Assembly (NCBI GenBank): GCA_049242865.1
Contig: JBMLOR010000087.1
Coordinates: 1-22,340, forward strand
From: CAIVPM01 sp049242865
Lineage (GTDB): Bacteria > Bacteroidota > Bacteroidia > Chitinophagales > Chitinophagaceae
DNA: 22,340 nt
Direction of reading: 5' to 3'
Part shown: one piece after another, positions 1 through 7,708 of the stretch
How the letters are laid out: each line of letters starts with the position of its first letter
Position numbering within the stretch: the first letter of the stretch is position 1
Translations under genes and position numbers: made by a program
The notes under the pieces: model-generated
What the model was told of the DNA's origin: nothing
What the model saw: the letters and a program-made list of their open reading frames with translations, nothing else
The model's database searches: none

Positions 1-3000
1 CCAACTATTGCAAAACTTGGAACTGGCTTACTAGCTACTGTTACAGTTTGTGAAATACTATCCTTACAACCATTTACACCAGTTACAACTAGTTTTACAT
101 TGTAAATTCCTGCAACTGCAAATGATTTTATAGGATTTAATGTAGGTGAAGTAGTACCATCGCCAAAGTCCCAAGTTTGAGAAGCTATTGAACCTGAAGA
201 TGTGTTAGTAAATACAAAACTAGAACCCAAGCAAGTAGTTGAAGTATTAATTGTATAATTAGCAGTAGGTTTATTACCAATTATAATGGTTTTTGTAATA
301 CTGTCTTTACAACCAAAACTATTGGTGCTTACTAGCTTAACATTATATGACCCAAACGATGCATAGGTTTTTGAAGGATTAGTTAATGTATTAAAAGTAC
401 CATCACCAAAATCCCAAGAATATGAATTTGCACCAGAAGAATTATTTATAAAAGAAACTGATGGAGTTGACAAACATAATGAACCACTGTTTAAATTAAA
501 ATCTGTCGCTGGTTTTGGATGTACAATTACAGATAGTGAAATACTATCAATACAGCCAGTTGCATTGCTAACTAATAGCTTCACTAAATAAGTCCCTGGT
601 GAGCTAAAAGATTTATTAGGATTAGCAAGTGTTGATGTAGTACCATCGCCAAAATTCCAACTAAAAGTATTTCCGCCTAAAGAAGCATTAGTAAATATGA
701 AATTATTATTTGTAATACATTGATTATTAGAATTTACTGTAAATGAAGGAATTGGTTTAGAAACCACAGATACATTTTGTGTTAAGCTATCCTTACAACC
801 ATTATTGCCAGTTGCTATTAATTTTACTGGATATGACCCCGCACTTGAATAAACTTTTGATGGATTTACTAAAGTACTAGTTCCACCATCACCAAAACTC
901 CAACTATAATTAGTGGCACCTGTTGTTGAATTAGTGAAAACAAAATTGTTGTTTGTAACACATTGTACAGCATTATTTACACTAAATAATACAGTTGGTT
1001 TATCAACTACTGAAACTGTTTGTTGCAAACTATCTTTACAACCATTAGTGCCGGTTGCAACTAATTTAATATTGTAATTCCCAATTGAAGTGTAACTTAT
1101 ACTAGGATTTGTTAATGTTGAGAAAGTTCCGTTTCCAAAACTCCAATTATAGGCCGAAATATTACCTGTGCTTAAGTTTGTAGTTGCAAAATTATTTCCA
1201 TTTATACATTGCGATAAACTATTAACTCCAAAAATTGCACTTGGACGCACCAAAACATTGACATTTTGGGTAACACTATCTTTACAACCATTACTATTTG
1301 TTGCTACTAATTTAACTGAATATAAACCACCTATATTGTATACAAAACTTGGATTAGTAGAGGCCGAAGTTGTTCCCTCGCCAAAACTCCACAAATAAGT
1401 TGTTGATGCACTACTTGTATTGCTAAATATAAAATTACTACCTGCACATTGTGTGGTATTATTTATTGTAAAATTTGGATTGGGTTTTGGCAACACCGTT
1501 ACCGTTTGTGTAATGCTATCTTTACAACCATTTGTGTTAGTAACCACTAATTTAATGGTATAGGTTCCAACTGAACTAAAGCTTTTTGTAGGGTTTGTTA
1601 ATGTAGAAGTAGTTCCATCGCTAAAACTCCATAAATAGCCATTTGGTATGGCTGTTGAAGTATTATTTAGAACAAAATTATTTCCATTTAAACATTGACT
1701 AGCATTGTTAATTCCGAATGAAGCAAGTGGTTTAACTAATACATTCACTGTATTAGTGATACTATCTTTACAACCATTGGCATTTGTTGCAATCAATTTA
1801 ACCACATAAGTACCTGCCAAATTGTAAGTATAAAATGCGTTATTGGTATTACTTACCCCACCATCGCCAAATTGCCACTCAAATGAAGTTGCACCAGTAC
1901 TATTATTGGTAAAACTATAGCTATTGCCTACTACACATTGATTATTGTTATTTATTACAAATGAAGCAGTTGGTTTTGTAACTACTTGAATATTTTGTGT
2001 AATACTATCTTTACAACCATTTGTAGTAGTAACAACCAATTTCACAGGAAAAGTACCAAGAGAACTATATGTATAAGATGGATTTTGTAATGATGAACTT
2101 CCTCCATCTCCAAAACTCCAAGCATAAGAAGCAATTATTCCTGTTGAATTATCAGTAAATACAAAATTATTACCTGTTAAACACTGTGCAGGGTTATTGA
2201 TAATAAATGCAGGAGTTGGTTTATCTGAAACCGTAACAGTTTGTGCCACACTATCTGTGCAACCATTTGCACCAGTAACAACTAGTTTTACTACATAAAC
2301 ACCAGCACTTGCATAAGTTTTTGTAGCATTTAAACTTGTTGCAGTAGTGCCATCACCAAAACTCCACAACTGTGATACTTGCCCTGTTGAGTTGTTGGTA
2401 AACAAAAAACTATTACCTAGTATACATTGTGCGTTATTATTAATTGAAAAATTTGGTATAGGTTTTTGTAATATGTTAATATTTTTTGATAAACTGTCTT
2501 TACATCCATTATTACTTGTAGCTACTAATTTAATTGTGTAGTTGCCTGCTGTGTTATAAGATTTAATTGGATTTAAATTTGTTGAACTTGTAGCATCTCC
2601 AAAATTCCAGTTATAAGTAACAGTTCCATTAGTTATACTAGATAAATTTGTTAACCCAATTGGGGTATTTAAACAAGAATTTGAAAAACTAAAATCAACT
2701 GTTGGATTAGGATTTACTGTTACAGTTTGTGAAGCACTATCAACACATCCATTTGTGCCATTTGCATAAAGTTTTACTAAGTAATTGCCGGTAGTTGCAT
2801 AAGTTTTACTTGGGTTGGCAATAGCAGCTGTAGTGCCATCTCCAAAAATCCAATTGTAGCTATTTATTAAACCTGTAGTATTATTAGTAAAGTTAAATTG
2901 ATTTCCATTGATACACTGACTTGCATTATTTACAGAAAATGCAACTGTAGGTTTTGCCAAGATAGTTATATTTTGTGTTAAACTATCCTTACAACCATTG

Positions 3001-4595
3001 TTATTTGTAACTACCAGTTTTACAGGATAGTTTCCGGCTGCTGCATAAGCTTTTGTAGGATTTAATTGTGTTGAGGTTGATCCATCTCCAAAACTCCATA
3101 AATATGTTAATGTACCTACACCTACTGTTGAGGTGTTGTTAAACTGCAAACTTGTACCACTACAAAAATTAGTAGCAGAAGTATTAAAACCAACATTAGG
3201 TTTTTCTGATACTTGTACAACTTTAGTAATGCTATCTGTACAGCCACCAACTTCAGTTACTTTAAGTTTTACATTATAAATTCCTACAGCATTATAACTA
3301 TTAGAGGCGTTTAATGTATTTGCAAAATTTCCATCACCAAAACTCCAACTACTACTAGCCAAATTTCCTATAGATGTATTGGTAAAAATAAAGTTGTTGC
3401 CTCCCAAACATTGCGTTGCATTGTTTATGGTAAAGTTAGGAATTGGCGAAACTGTAACATTTTGAGTTATACTATCATTGCAACCATTACTTCCAATTAA
3501 TAAAAGTTTTACTGCAAAAACACCATTTGTAGGATAATTATAATTGGAAATGCTTGTTGAATTACTTGTAACACCGTTTCCCAAACTCCAAATTTGATTT
3601 ACAAAACTTCCAGTTGAAGTATTGGTAAAATTAAAATTGTTGCCACTAAAGCATTGGCTAGCATTATTTATTGTAAACGAAGCAGTTGGTTTAAGGCTAA
3701 TATTTACAGTTTGAGTTATACTATCCTTGCAACCATTATCACTAGTAGCCACAAGTTTTATGTTTTTGCTACCCGTAGTTGTATAGGTTTTTGTTGGTAA
3801 TGCTGCTGTAGATGTACTTCCATCTCCAAAATCCCAAAAATAATTTAAAGTTCCACTAGATATGGTTGAATTATTAGCTTGAATAATAGAACTATTAATG
3901 CAAGATTGGTTAGTTGTAAATGCAACTGTAGGTTTAGGATTTACGATAACTTGTTTTACAATACTATCCTTACAGCCATTATTTCCTGTAGTAACTAATT
4001 TAACATTAAAGTTACCTGCTGTATTATAAACTCTTAAGGCATTAGTTCCTATTGTAGTAGAGCCATCTCCAAAACTCCAAATATTGCTTGAAATTGTTCC
4101 AGTTGACGTGTTTTGAAAGGTGAAACTATTGCCATTTAAACATTGAACAGCATTATTAATGTTAAAATTTGCTGTAGGCGTTGGATTGATAGTTAAGTTA
4201 AAACCATTATCTGCACTTACTGTATTTGGTGCAGAACTTAAAATTCTTATTCTATAACCGTTTCCAAAAGCAGTATTTAAAGGAATAGTAACATTAATAC
4301 TCCCAGCATTTACAGAAGCAAGGGTGCCAATAGTAACTGGACTATTAAACAAACCTACAGCATTACTTAGCTGAACAGTAAAAATGTTGCCAGCATCTAC
4401 ACAATCGCTAAAAGTGAAGGGAACTGTAAAACTATTGCCAGCACAAAATGGCCCATTTGGTATTGTTCCAATAGAAATTATTGGATTACAAGGTGCCAAC
4501 ACAATTTTTGTATCAGTCTTTTCGTTATTAGTGTTACCAAACAGTTTTGCATTAATTCCAACTGTAAGCAATAAAAAAAATAAACTTTTGTACAT
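1..4595 (-). CDS. Giant secreted PKD-repeat protein, N-terminal part (3' end outside window)
   Basis: The minus strand is open for 1531 codons from ATG 4595 to the window edge, with no stop. An in-frame TAG a few codons upstream leaves this ATG as the start. Residues 1-16 (MYKSLFFLLLTVGINA) form a signal peptide. Residues about 35-130 form a Cys-containing beta-rich domain ending near GYRIRILSS, a type often seen before PKD modules in Bacteroidota. After it come 17 PKD units of about 81 residues, each with a Cys near its start (as in QCLNGNNF), a W-x-FGDG core and a closing NGCKDS motif. Known of the family: PKD modules are Ig-like folds in adhesins, gliding proteins and secreted enzymes. I infer an adhesin or surface-matrix protein exported by type IX secretion, since a Plug gene lies in the window. 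The C-terminal sorting domain that would prove this is not visible. No clear TAnnTTTG promoter was found upstream. Confidence 0.93.
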   Translation of the reverse strand, partial: MYKSLFFLLLTVGINAKLFGNTNNEKTDTKIVLAPCNPIISIGTIPNGPFCAGNSFTVPFTFSDCVDAGNIFTVQLSNAVGLFNSPVTIGTLASVNAGSINVTIPLNTAFGNGYRIRILSSAPNTVSADNGFNLTINPTPTANFNINNAVQCLNGNSFTFQNTSTGTISSNIWSFGDGSTTIGTNALRVYNTAGNFNVKLVTTGNNGCKDSIVKQVIVNPKPTVAFTTNQSCINSSIIQANNSTISSGTLNYFWDFGDGSTSTAALPTKTYTTTGSKNIKLVATSDNGCKDSITQTVNISLKPTASFTINNASQCFSGNNFNFTNTSTGSFVNQIWSLGNGVTSNSTSISNYNYPTNGVFAVKLLLIGSNGCNDSITQNVTVSPIPNFTINNATQCLGGNNFIFTNTSIGNLASSSWSFGDGNFANTLNASNSYNAVGIYNVKLKVTEVGGCTDSITKVVQVSEKPNVGFNTSATNFCSGTSLQFNNTSTVGVGTLTYLWSFGDGSTSTQLNPTKAYAAAGNYPVKLVVTNNNGCKDSLTQNITILAKPTVAFSVNNASQCINGNQFNFTNNTTGLINSYNWIFGDGTTAAIANPSKTYATTGNYLVKLYANGTNGCVDSASQTVTVNPNPTVDFSFSNSCLNTPIGLTNLSSITNGTVTYNWNFGDATSSTNLNPIKSYNTAGNYTIKLVATSNNGCKDSLSKNINILQKPIPNFSINNNAQCILGNSFLFTNNSTGQVSQLWSFGDGTTATSLNATKTYASAGVYVVKLVVTGANGCTDSVAQTVTVSDKPTPAFIINNPAQCLTGNNFVFTDNSTGIIASYAWSFGDGGSSSLQNPSYTYSSLGTFPVKLVVTTTNGCKDSITQNIQVVTKPTASFVINNNNQCVVGNSYSFTNNSTGATSFEWQFGDGGVSNTNNAFYTYNLAGTYVVKLIATNANGCKDSITNTVNVLVKPLASFGINNASQCLNGNNFVLNNTSTAIPNGYLWSFSDGTTSTLTNPTKSFSSVGTYTIKLVVTNTNGCKDSITQTVTVLPKPNPNFTINNTTQCAGSNFIFSNTSSASTTYLWSFGEGTTSASTNPSFVYNIGGLYSVKLVATNSNGCKDSVTQNVNVLVRPSAIFGVNSLSQCINGNNFATTNLSTGNISAYNWSFGNGTFSTLTNPSISYTSIGNYNIKLVATGTNGCKDSLQQTVSVVDKPTVLFSVNNAVQCVTNNNFVFTNSTTGATNYSWSFGDGGTSTLVNPSKVYSSAGSYPVKLIATGNNGCKDSLTQNVSVVSKPIPSFTVNSNNQCITNNNFIFTNASLGGNTFSWNFGDGTTSTLANPNKSFSSPGTYLVKLLVSNATGCIDSISLSVIVHPKPATDFNLNSGSLCLSTPSVSFINNSSGANSYSWDFGDGTFNTLTNPSKTYASFGSYNVKLVSTNSFGCKDSITKTIIIGNKPTANYTINTSTTCLGSSFVFTNTSSGSIASQTWDFGDGTTSPTLNPIKSFAVAGIYNVKLVVTGVNGCKDSISQTVTVASKPVPSFAIV
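3..4185 (-). repeat. 17 tandem PKD-coding units, period about 244 bp
   Basis: The codons for NGCKDS recur on the minus strand (seen on the plus strand as variants of ctatctttacaacc) near 50, 300, 540, 785, 1027, 1277, 1517, 1763, 2003, 2249, 2495, 2738, 2981, 3227, 3470, 3716 and 3961. Spacing is about 244 bp, and all five copies I checked lie in the frame of ATG 4595. Units differ from one another by many substitutions, so this is an old, diversified array rather than a recent amplification. The unit at 3227-3470 and the one near 540 diverge most at the GCxDS motif. Confidence 0.93.
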
Positions 4596-4778
4596 GCGAC
4601 TATTCTTTAATGAAGTTGCCTTCTATTAATTTAAATTTTGTTTGCATGGGTAACAGACTGCAACTTACAAACTATTGGAGGCGTTTTGCAGGTTGCATTA
4701 AACTGTGTAAAAATACAACTTTTAACTTATCAATAACTTACTAAAATTGTGCCATCCTTTATTTGAGGGGGATTTTAT

Positions 4779-4786
4779 TATTTTTG
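4779..4786 (+). promoter_or_regulatory. Bacteroidota -7 element TATTTTTG
   Basis: This is a perfect match to TAnnTTTG. Its last base lies 7 nt before ATG 4793, so transcription would begin at or next to the start codon. No well-spaced TTG -33 element was found. Confidence 0.7.
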
Positions 4787-4792
4787 CAGCTT

Positions 4793-5431
4793 ATGAGCCT
4801 GAATTTAAAATCCATAAAATTAACATGGAGTAAAAGTATAGCAAATAAAAATTTTAGATCATTGCTTATACTTGGATTAGTTCTATTTTTAGTAATCCTT
4901 GTTATTTTTCCATTATTTTTTAATTTCATAGAAACCAGAAAAGGAATTCAACTAAACGATGTTGTTCTCAATATCTTTCCTGCAATAAATTTATCACTAC
5001 CTATTTTTATAATTATTTGGAGCACTGCTGTTTTATTAATAATTGAAGCCATAAAAAGTCCAAAATTATTATTTGGCTTTTTATGGGGCTTTATTTTATT
5101 AAGTGTTAGTAGAATTGCAACCATAAGTTTGGTGCCATTAGAGGCCCCTAAAAATTTAATCCCATTAATCGACCCATTAAGCAATACATTTTATGGTGGA
5201 AAATTCTTAACAAAAGACCTTTTTTATAGTGGTCATACAGCAACTCAACTACTTATTTACTTTCATTTTGAAAAAAAATGGCAAAAAACGTGTGCACTAG
5301 TGGCTTCTTTTTTAATTGGAATAATGGTACTAATTCAACATGTACATTACACTATTGATGTAGTTTTTGCTTTTGTTTTTGTTCCAATTATTTATTTTAT
5401 TAATAAAAAATATATTCTAAGTAAAATTTAG
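4793..5431 (+). CDS. Integral membrane PAP2-superfamily protein, sphingomyelin-synthase-like (PAP2_C type)
   Basis: This 212-residue protein has about six hydrophobic segments (roughly 22-46, 69-87, 92-113, 150-158, 166-182, 188-205). The signature is DLFYSGHTA (His148) followed by HVHYTIDV (His185, Asp189). Together with Arg107 and a following TISLVPLEAP stretch, it matches the D2, D3 and D4 motifs of sphingomyelin synthases, whose catalytic triad is His-His-Asp. Known of the family: PAP2 enzymes transfer or hydrolyse lipid-linked phosphate groups in the membrane, and SMS-type members move a phospho-head-group onto ceramide. Many Bacteroidota make sphingolipids, so ceramide or diacylglycerol is a plausible acceptor; this is inference. 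The start is ATG 4793, because an upstream TTG alternative would place the promoter inside the gene. The gene stands alone and is divergent from the PKD gene. Confidence 0.82.
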   Translation: MSLNLKSIKLTWSKSIANKNFRSLLILGLVLFLVILVIFPLFFNFIETRKGIQLNDVVLNIFPAINLSLPIFIIIWSTAVLLIIEAIKSPKLLFGFLWGFILLSVSRIATISLVPLEAPKNLIPLIDPLSNTFYGGKFLTKDLFYSGHTATQLLIYFHFEKKWQKTCALVASFLIGIMVLIQHVHYTIDVVFAFVFVPIIYFINKKYILSKI

Positions 5432-5439
5432 AAAATTCA

Positions 5440-5464
5440 TAATCAATTGTATATCAATTGATTA
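5440..5464 (+). terminator. AT-rich hairpin after the PAP2-like gene
   Basis: TAATCAATTG and CAATTGATTA form a perfect 10-bp inverted repeat around TATAT, 9 bp after the stop codon. The following bases are A/T-rich without a strict T run, so termination is plausible but not certain. Confidence 0.45.
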
Positions 5465-5582
5465 ATATATCATTTTTAAAATTTAACATTTTTTAAATTT
5501 ACTTTTTGGGTTACTATTTTCTTAAAACTTAATTAACTTCAATTCTTAGCACGATTGTTGTAAAAAGAAGTGACTTGAGAAA

Positions 5583-5599
5583 ATGATTTAGCAAATCAT
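5583..5599 (+). other. Small hairpin in the leader of the RlpA-like gene
   Basis: ATGATTT-AGC-AAATCAT is a perfect 7-bp stem with a 3-nt loop, ending 19 nt before ATG 5619. A weak promoter-like ACTTTTTG lies at 5501-5508, so the hairpin would be transcribed. A role in mRNA stability or translation is speculative. Confidence 0.4.
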
Positions 5600-5618
5600 C
5601 TTCCCCAAAAAAAACAAA

Positions 5619-6131
5619 ATGAAAAAAATTTTATTTTTCAGCATTATAATTTCCCTTTTAGCATTTACTACTTTAAATGAAGTTGGTAATTATAATAAAT
5701 TGAATTTTAATGTTCAAGATACCACTTTACCTAAAAAAGACTCAAATTATACTGCAAACACAATTCAAGACACTACTGAAAAAGTAAGCCCTATTTTAGA
5801 TTCTGCTACTTCAATTAAGTATTATTATGGAATTGCAAGCTTTTATAGCAAAAATTTAGAAGGAACCCCAACTTCTACACAAGAAATTTTTAGGCATAGT
5901 AAGTTAACATGTGCTAGCAACAGATTTAAATTAAACACTTGGCTAAAAGTAACCAACTTAAGTAATGGCAAATCGGTAATAGTTAGAGTAAACGATAGAA
6001 TGCACCCTAGAATGGATAAAAAAGGTAGAATAGTTGATTTAAGTATTAGTGCTGCTAAAAAATTAAACTTTATTGAACGTGGAATTACTAAAGTAAAGGT
6101 TGAAGTAGTAGCTAAACCTACAAAACTATAA
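5619..6131 (+). CDS. RlpA-like double-psi beta-barrel protein, exported
   Basis: The protein has 170 residues. Residues 1-17 form a basic-hydrophobic signal peptide, residues 20-65 are a polar low-complexity linker, and residues about 68-165 are an RlpA-type double-psi beta-barrel. Recognisable landmarks are YYYGIASFYS, a Glu at 89 (TQEIFRH), the core VTNLSNGKSVIVRVNDR and IVDLS with Asp140. Known of the family: RlpA proteins bind denuded peptidoglycan and some cleave it as lytic transglycosylases in septum or envelope remodelling. The usual acidic residues appear to be present, so activity is possible. There is no SPOR domain, unlike proteobacterial RlpA, and no lipobox. ATG 5619 follows a CCCC-A-rich stretch and gives a complete signal peptide. 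The gene appears monocistronic, with a putative terminator at 6136-6159. Confidence 0.85.
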   Translation: MKKILFFSIIISLLAFTTLNEVGNYNKLNFNVQDTTLPKKDSNYTANTIQDTTEKVSPILDSATSIKYYYGIASFYSKNLEGTPTSTQEIFRHSKLTCASNRFKLNTWLKVTNLSNGKSVIVRVNDRMHPRMDKKGRIVDLSISAAKKLNFIERGITKVKVEVVAKPTKL

Positions 6132-6135
6132 ACAC

Positions 6136-6159
6136 CAAATAATATTTTAACATTATTTG
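6136..6159 (+). terminator. AT-rich hairpin after the RlpA-like gene
   Basis: CAAATAAT and ATTATTTG form a perfect 8-bp inverted repeat with an 8-nt loop, followed by TTATTTT and starting 5 bp after the stop. Its right arm also contains the TTTG that serves as a candidate -33 element for the next gene. Confidence 0.5.
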
Positions 6160-6188
6160 TTATTTTAAAATCTCGTCACTTATTTTTG
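6156..6188 (+). promoter_or_regulatory. Promoter of the OmpA-family gene: TTTG-N21-TATTTTTG
   Basis: TTTG at 6156-6159 and a perfect TAnnTTTG element at 6181-6188 are 21 bp apart, within the spacing known for Bacteroidota sigma factor promoters. The A-rich stretch before ATG 6203 resembles leaders of highly translated Bacteroidota genes. Confidence 0.75.
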
Positions 6189-6202
6189 CAAATATAAAAA
6201 AA

Positions 6203-7627
6203 ATGATTATGAAGAAAATCTATTTGATTTTTAGTGTTTTATTTACTGCTAATTTGGTATTGGCACAAACTCCTCCTGTGAGTTACAAAAAGCAGCCTTC
6301 TTTAGGAATTAGCTTTTTCATGAAAGATTACCCTACACCTGCTGCAATTAAAAACTCAAGCATCTCTGCAGTTTTAAGAGATAACAAATGGACAAAATTT
6401 GGCAACATGATTCCTGGTTTGTCTGTTAACTATTTAACTGGTTTAAGTGAGCAAGTAGATTTTGCTGCTAACTTAGGTGGTAGTTTTGGTAGATACCCTT
6501 TTAAACCAAACACAGTAACTGCTCCAAATAAAGATGGATTTTTACTAACTTTAGATGCAAACTTGAACATCAAATTATTAAGCGACAAATACTTTTTAGT
6601 TCCTTATGCAACAGTTGGTGTAGGTGCTAGCATGTACGAAGGAACATATTTTGCTGCTTATATGCCTATAGGTGCTGGCTTACAATTTAATTTAGGAAGT
6701 GGTACTTTTTTAAACTTAACTGCTGTTAGTCAAACTTCTGTAACTGATTTATCTACAGAAAGTTATAACTATGGTTTAGGTTTTGTATCTTCTATTAAAG
6801 ACAAACCGGCTCCAGTTCTTGCTCCTACTCCAGTTGATGTTGATACTGATGGAGATGGAATTTTCGACAGTAAAGATAAATGTCCTACTGTAAAAGGTAC
6901 TGTAAAATACGATGGTTGTCCAGTTCCTGATACTGATGGTGATGGAATTAATGATGATAACGATAAATGTCCTAAAGTTAAAGGCACTGCAAAATATGAT
7001 GGTTGCCCAGTTCCTGATACTGATGGCGATGGTATAAATGATGAAGAAGACAAATGTCCTAGCCAAAAAGGTACAGCAAAATACAAAGGTTGTCCAATCC
7101 CTGATACTGATGGCGATGGTATAAATGATGAAGAAGACAAATGTCCTTCAGTAGCTGGTGTAGCACGTTACCAAGGTTGTCCAGTTCCTGATACAGATAA
7201 AGATGGTATCAACGACGAAGAAGATAAATGTCCTAACACTGCAGGTGTAGCTAGCAATAATGGTTGTCCAGATTTAAAAGCACAATACAATTTCCAAGCT
7301 AATAACATTCAATTTAACACAGGAAGTGCTACTTTAACTAAAACTGCAATTGCTGAGTTAAATAAATTAGCAGCTATTTTAAGTGAGCATGCTGAAATTA
7401 AAAAAGTTTCTATCGAAGGTCATACAGATAACACTGGTAAAGCTGAGGCAAACCAAAAATTATCTGACCGTAGAGCTGCAGCAGTACAAGCTTACTTAGT
7501 TAAAAAAGGTGTAGATGCTAGCCGTTTAAGTAATGCTGGTTTTGGTGATACTAAACCAGTTGGCGATAATGCAACTAAAGATGGTAAAGCTCAAAACAGA
7601 AGAGTAGAATTTAAAGTTGGTGAATAA
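6203..7627 (+). CDS. OmpA-family outer membrane protein with five thrombospondin type-3 repeats
   Basis: The protein has 474 residues. A signal peptide ends near LVLAQ (residues 1-22). Residues about 25-205 look like an outer-membrane beta-barrel, with alternating strands such as LGISFFMKDYPT and GAGLQFNLGSGTFLNL. Five 29-residue TSP3 repeats start at residue 214, each with DTDGDGIND-type calcium-binding Asp ladders and two Cys. Residues about 363-473 are an OmpA domain with FNTGSATL, EGHTDNTGKAEANQKLSDRR and NRRVEF, which binds peptidoglycan. Known of the family: such proteins anchor the outer membrane to the cell wall and are abundant. The true start may be the second ATG at 6209, two codons in, which gives MKKIYLIFS. 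A strong promoter lies upstream and a strong terminator at 7648-7687. Confidence 0.95.
   Translation: MIMKKIYLIFSVLFTANLVLAQTPPVSYKKQPSLGISFFMKDYPTPAAIKNSSISAVLRDNKWTKFGNMIPGLSVNYLTGLSEQVDFAANLGGSFGRYPFKPNTVTAPNKDGFLLTLDANLNIKLLSDKYFLVPYATVGVGASMYEGTYFAAYMPIGAGLQFNLGSGTFLNLTAVSQTSVTDLSTESYNYGLGFVSSIKDKPAPVLAPTPVDVDTDGDGIFDSKDKCPTVKGTVKYDGCPVPDTDGDGINDDNDKCPKVKGTAKYDGCPVPDTDGDGINDEEDKCPSQKGTAKYKGCPIPDTDGDGINDEEDKCPSVAGVARYQGCPVPDTDKDGINDEEDKCPNTAGVASNNGCPDLKAQYNFQANNIQFNTGSATLTKTAIAELNKLAAILSEHAEIKKVSIEGHTDNTGKAEANQKLSDRRAAAVQAYLVKKGVDASRLSNAGFGDTKPVGDNATKDGKAQNRRVEFKVGE
6842..7273 (+). repeat. Five tandem 87-bp TSP3-coding units
   Basis: Units begin at 6842, 6929, 7016, 7103 and 7190, each encoding DTD-x-DGI, a DKCP motif and a closing GCP. 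Units 3 and 4 are nearly identical at the DNA level over their first half, which suggests fairly recent duplication or gene conversion. The repeats also keep the opposite strand open, giving spurious antisense ORFs. Confidence 0.92.
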
Positions 7628-7647
7628 GAATTTATTCCTTACAACAT

Positions 7648-7687
7648 AAAATTAAAATGCCTCGATTTATCGGGGCATTTTAATTTT
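7648..7687 (+). terminator. Strong intrinsic terminator after the OmpA-family gene
   Basis: AAAATTAAAATGCC and GGCATTTTAATTTT form a perfect 14-bp stem, extended inward by a G-U pair and CGA/TCG to about 18 pairs with a TTTA loop. A/T tracts flank both sides, so it could work in either direction. It ends directly before the next gene's promoter. Confidence 0.88.
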
Positions 7688-7696
7688 ATGAACTTA

Positions 7697-7704
7697 TATT
7701 TTTG
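7697..7704 (+). promoter_or_regulatory. -7 element TATTTTTG of the esterase gene
   Basis: This perfect TAnnTTTG match ends 5 nt before ATG 7709. It lies inside the longer ORF that would start at ATG 7688, so that upstream ATG is unlikely to be the start. The mRNA should be leaderless. Confidence 0.72.
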
Positions 7705-7708
7705 TAAT

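Noticed and set aside
1..4100. Regular 244-bp periodicity that might suggest a CRISPR array or a satellite repeat
   Set aside because: The period is far too long for CRISPR, the units diverge throughout, and all tested copies keep one reading frame on the minus strand that encodes PKD modules.
6769..7140. Antisense ORFs with their own repeats opposite the OmpA-family gene
   Set aside because: They mirror the TSP3-coding repeats of the sense gene. No promoter was noted for them and the sense protein is clearly real.
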